Origin: Candidatus Bathyarchaeota archaeon
GTDB taxonomy: Archaea > Thermoproteota > Bathyarchaeia > RBG-16-48-13 > GCA-020355125
Assembly (NCBI GenBank): GCA_030670615.1
Contig: DAOVBJ010000075.1
Coordinates: 1 to 5,580 of the forward strand
Direction: 5' to 3'
DNA length: 5,580 bases
The notes under the pieces are model-generated. The model searched no databases. It saw only the letters and a list, made by a program, of their open reading frames with translations, and was not told the DNA's origin. The first letter of the stretch is position 1; each line of letters opens with the position of its first letter. This document shows, piece by piece, positions 5,077 to 5,580 of the stretch. The translations under genes were made by a program, and so were the position numbers.

Positions 5077-5580
5077 CTAGCTTTGTTCGTATTTTGGCTT
5101 AATGGCCGCTAGGCTTGCTATTCCCTGTATCCCCGCGGCTCTCAACGTTTCAAGCGGTAACGCCAAGATAATCGTGTTGCTCTGATCCTTACTCACATCG
5201 TTAATCGTTGAGAGTATCCTTAACTGCATTGCATTAGGATCCGTCATGTTTTCAGCGGCTTTCGACAACATTTTGGACGCTTCTAATTCAGCTTTTGCCT
5301 TTATTAAGACTGCTTTTGATTCTCTTTCAGCCTCTGCTTGAACCGCAAACGCTCTCTTCATGTCCCCTGGTAGACTTATGTCTTGAAGTTCTGCTCGCGT
5401 TATGTCTATTCCCCAATCTTTCGAAAGCTTGTCTATCACATCCTTCAATGATATTGCAATCTCTTCCCTGCTTTCCAAGAGTTCATCTAAGCTGTATCGA
5501 CCAATTACGTTTCTAATGGAAGTCTGGGCATACTTTGAAACAGCTTCTTCATAGTCTTTGATTCTCAATATCACCTTTTC
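5077..5580 (-). CDS. Slipin/stomatin-like SPFH-domain protein, C-terminal part (5' end outside window)
   Basis: A membrane-associated scaffold protein of the SPFH (stomatin, prohibitin, flotillin, HflK/C) superfamily; archaeal slipins are typically anchored by an N-terminal hydrophobic segment and assemble into oligomers. The frame is open to the right edge, giving 167 residues, roughly the last 60 percent; the membrane segment must lie outside. Seen: the SPFH end with KDYEEAVSKYAQTSIRNVIG, then SLDELLESREEI and WGIDITRAELQDISLP (about 56-71), a long charged alanine-rich helix (QAEAERESKAVLIKAKAE onwards, about 80-112) that forms the coiled coil, and the C-terminal MQLRILSTINDVSKDQSNTI with ILALP typical of slipins. 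GTG 5574 is internal to the SPFH domain, not a start. Slipin genes often sit beside an NfeD-like gene; none is downstream here. Stop is TAG 5077-5079. Confidence 0.9.
   Translation of the reverse strand, partial: EKVILRIKDYEEAVSKYAQTSIRNVIGRYSLDELLESREEIAISLKDVIDKLSKDWGIDITRAELQDISLPGDMKRAFAVQAEAERESKAVLIKAKAELEASKMLSKAAENMTDPNAMQLRILSTINDVSKDQSNTIILALPLETLRAAGIQGIASLAAIKPKYEQS

Noticed and set aside
2629..5216. Shared 12-mer TTAATCGTTGAG near 2629-2640 and inside the slipin gene (about 5204-5215).
   Set aside because: One or two 12-base matches are expected by chance in a window this size, and the second copy is ordinary coding sequence.

Overview
The window looks archaeal, and most likely from the TACK side (Thaumarchaeota, Aigarchaeota or Bathyarchaeota). 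This is inferred from protein style and signals, not from any marker search. The signs are a family B DNA polymerase of archaeal type with a YGDTDS motif C and the NAVYGYAGW motif B, GAGGTGA ribosome-binding sites, frequent TTG starts, TATA-like boxes about 25 bases before probable transcript starts, and a slipin-type SPFH protein. Coding DNA is moderately GC-rich, while the largest gap (2535-3130) is clearly AT-rich.

Layout: bases 1-1458 are on the + strand and hold the C-terminal third of a family B DNA polymerase (open at the left edge) followed by a complete YkgJ-type cysteine-cluster protein. Everything after that reads on the - strand. From right to left these are the C-terminal half of a slipin/stomatin-like SPFH protein (open at the right edge), a 240-base stretch with two peptide-like fragments that lack good starts, a previously unmarked 55-codon gene with a textbook Shine-Dalgarno site (4669-4836), a radical SAM/SPASM enzyme with an extra N-terminal four-cysteine module (3131-4600), a roughly 600-base AT-rich gap, and a sugar phosphate isomerase/epimerase-like TIM barrel (1695-2534). 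The + and - blocks converge at 1459-1694, which holds small hairpins and possible gene debris.

How the genes relate: polymerase and YkgJ-like protein are co-directional and 66 bases apart, but the second has its own TATA candidate and ribosome-binding site, so a shared operon is only possible. The most interesting local arrangement is the small basic, tryptophan-containing protein lying 68 bases upstream of the radical SAM/SPASM gene. SPASM enzymes commonly modify peptides or act in cofactor maturation, so the small protein is a conceivable partner or substrate. However, the enzyme has its own TATA candidate and nothing in the sequence proves a link. The epimerase has an independent promoter. 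I see no tRNA, rRNA, CRISPR array, transposase or integrase.
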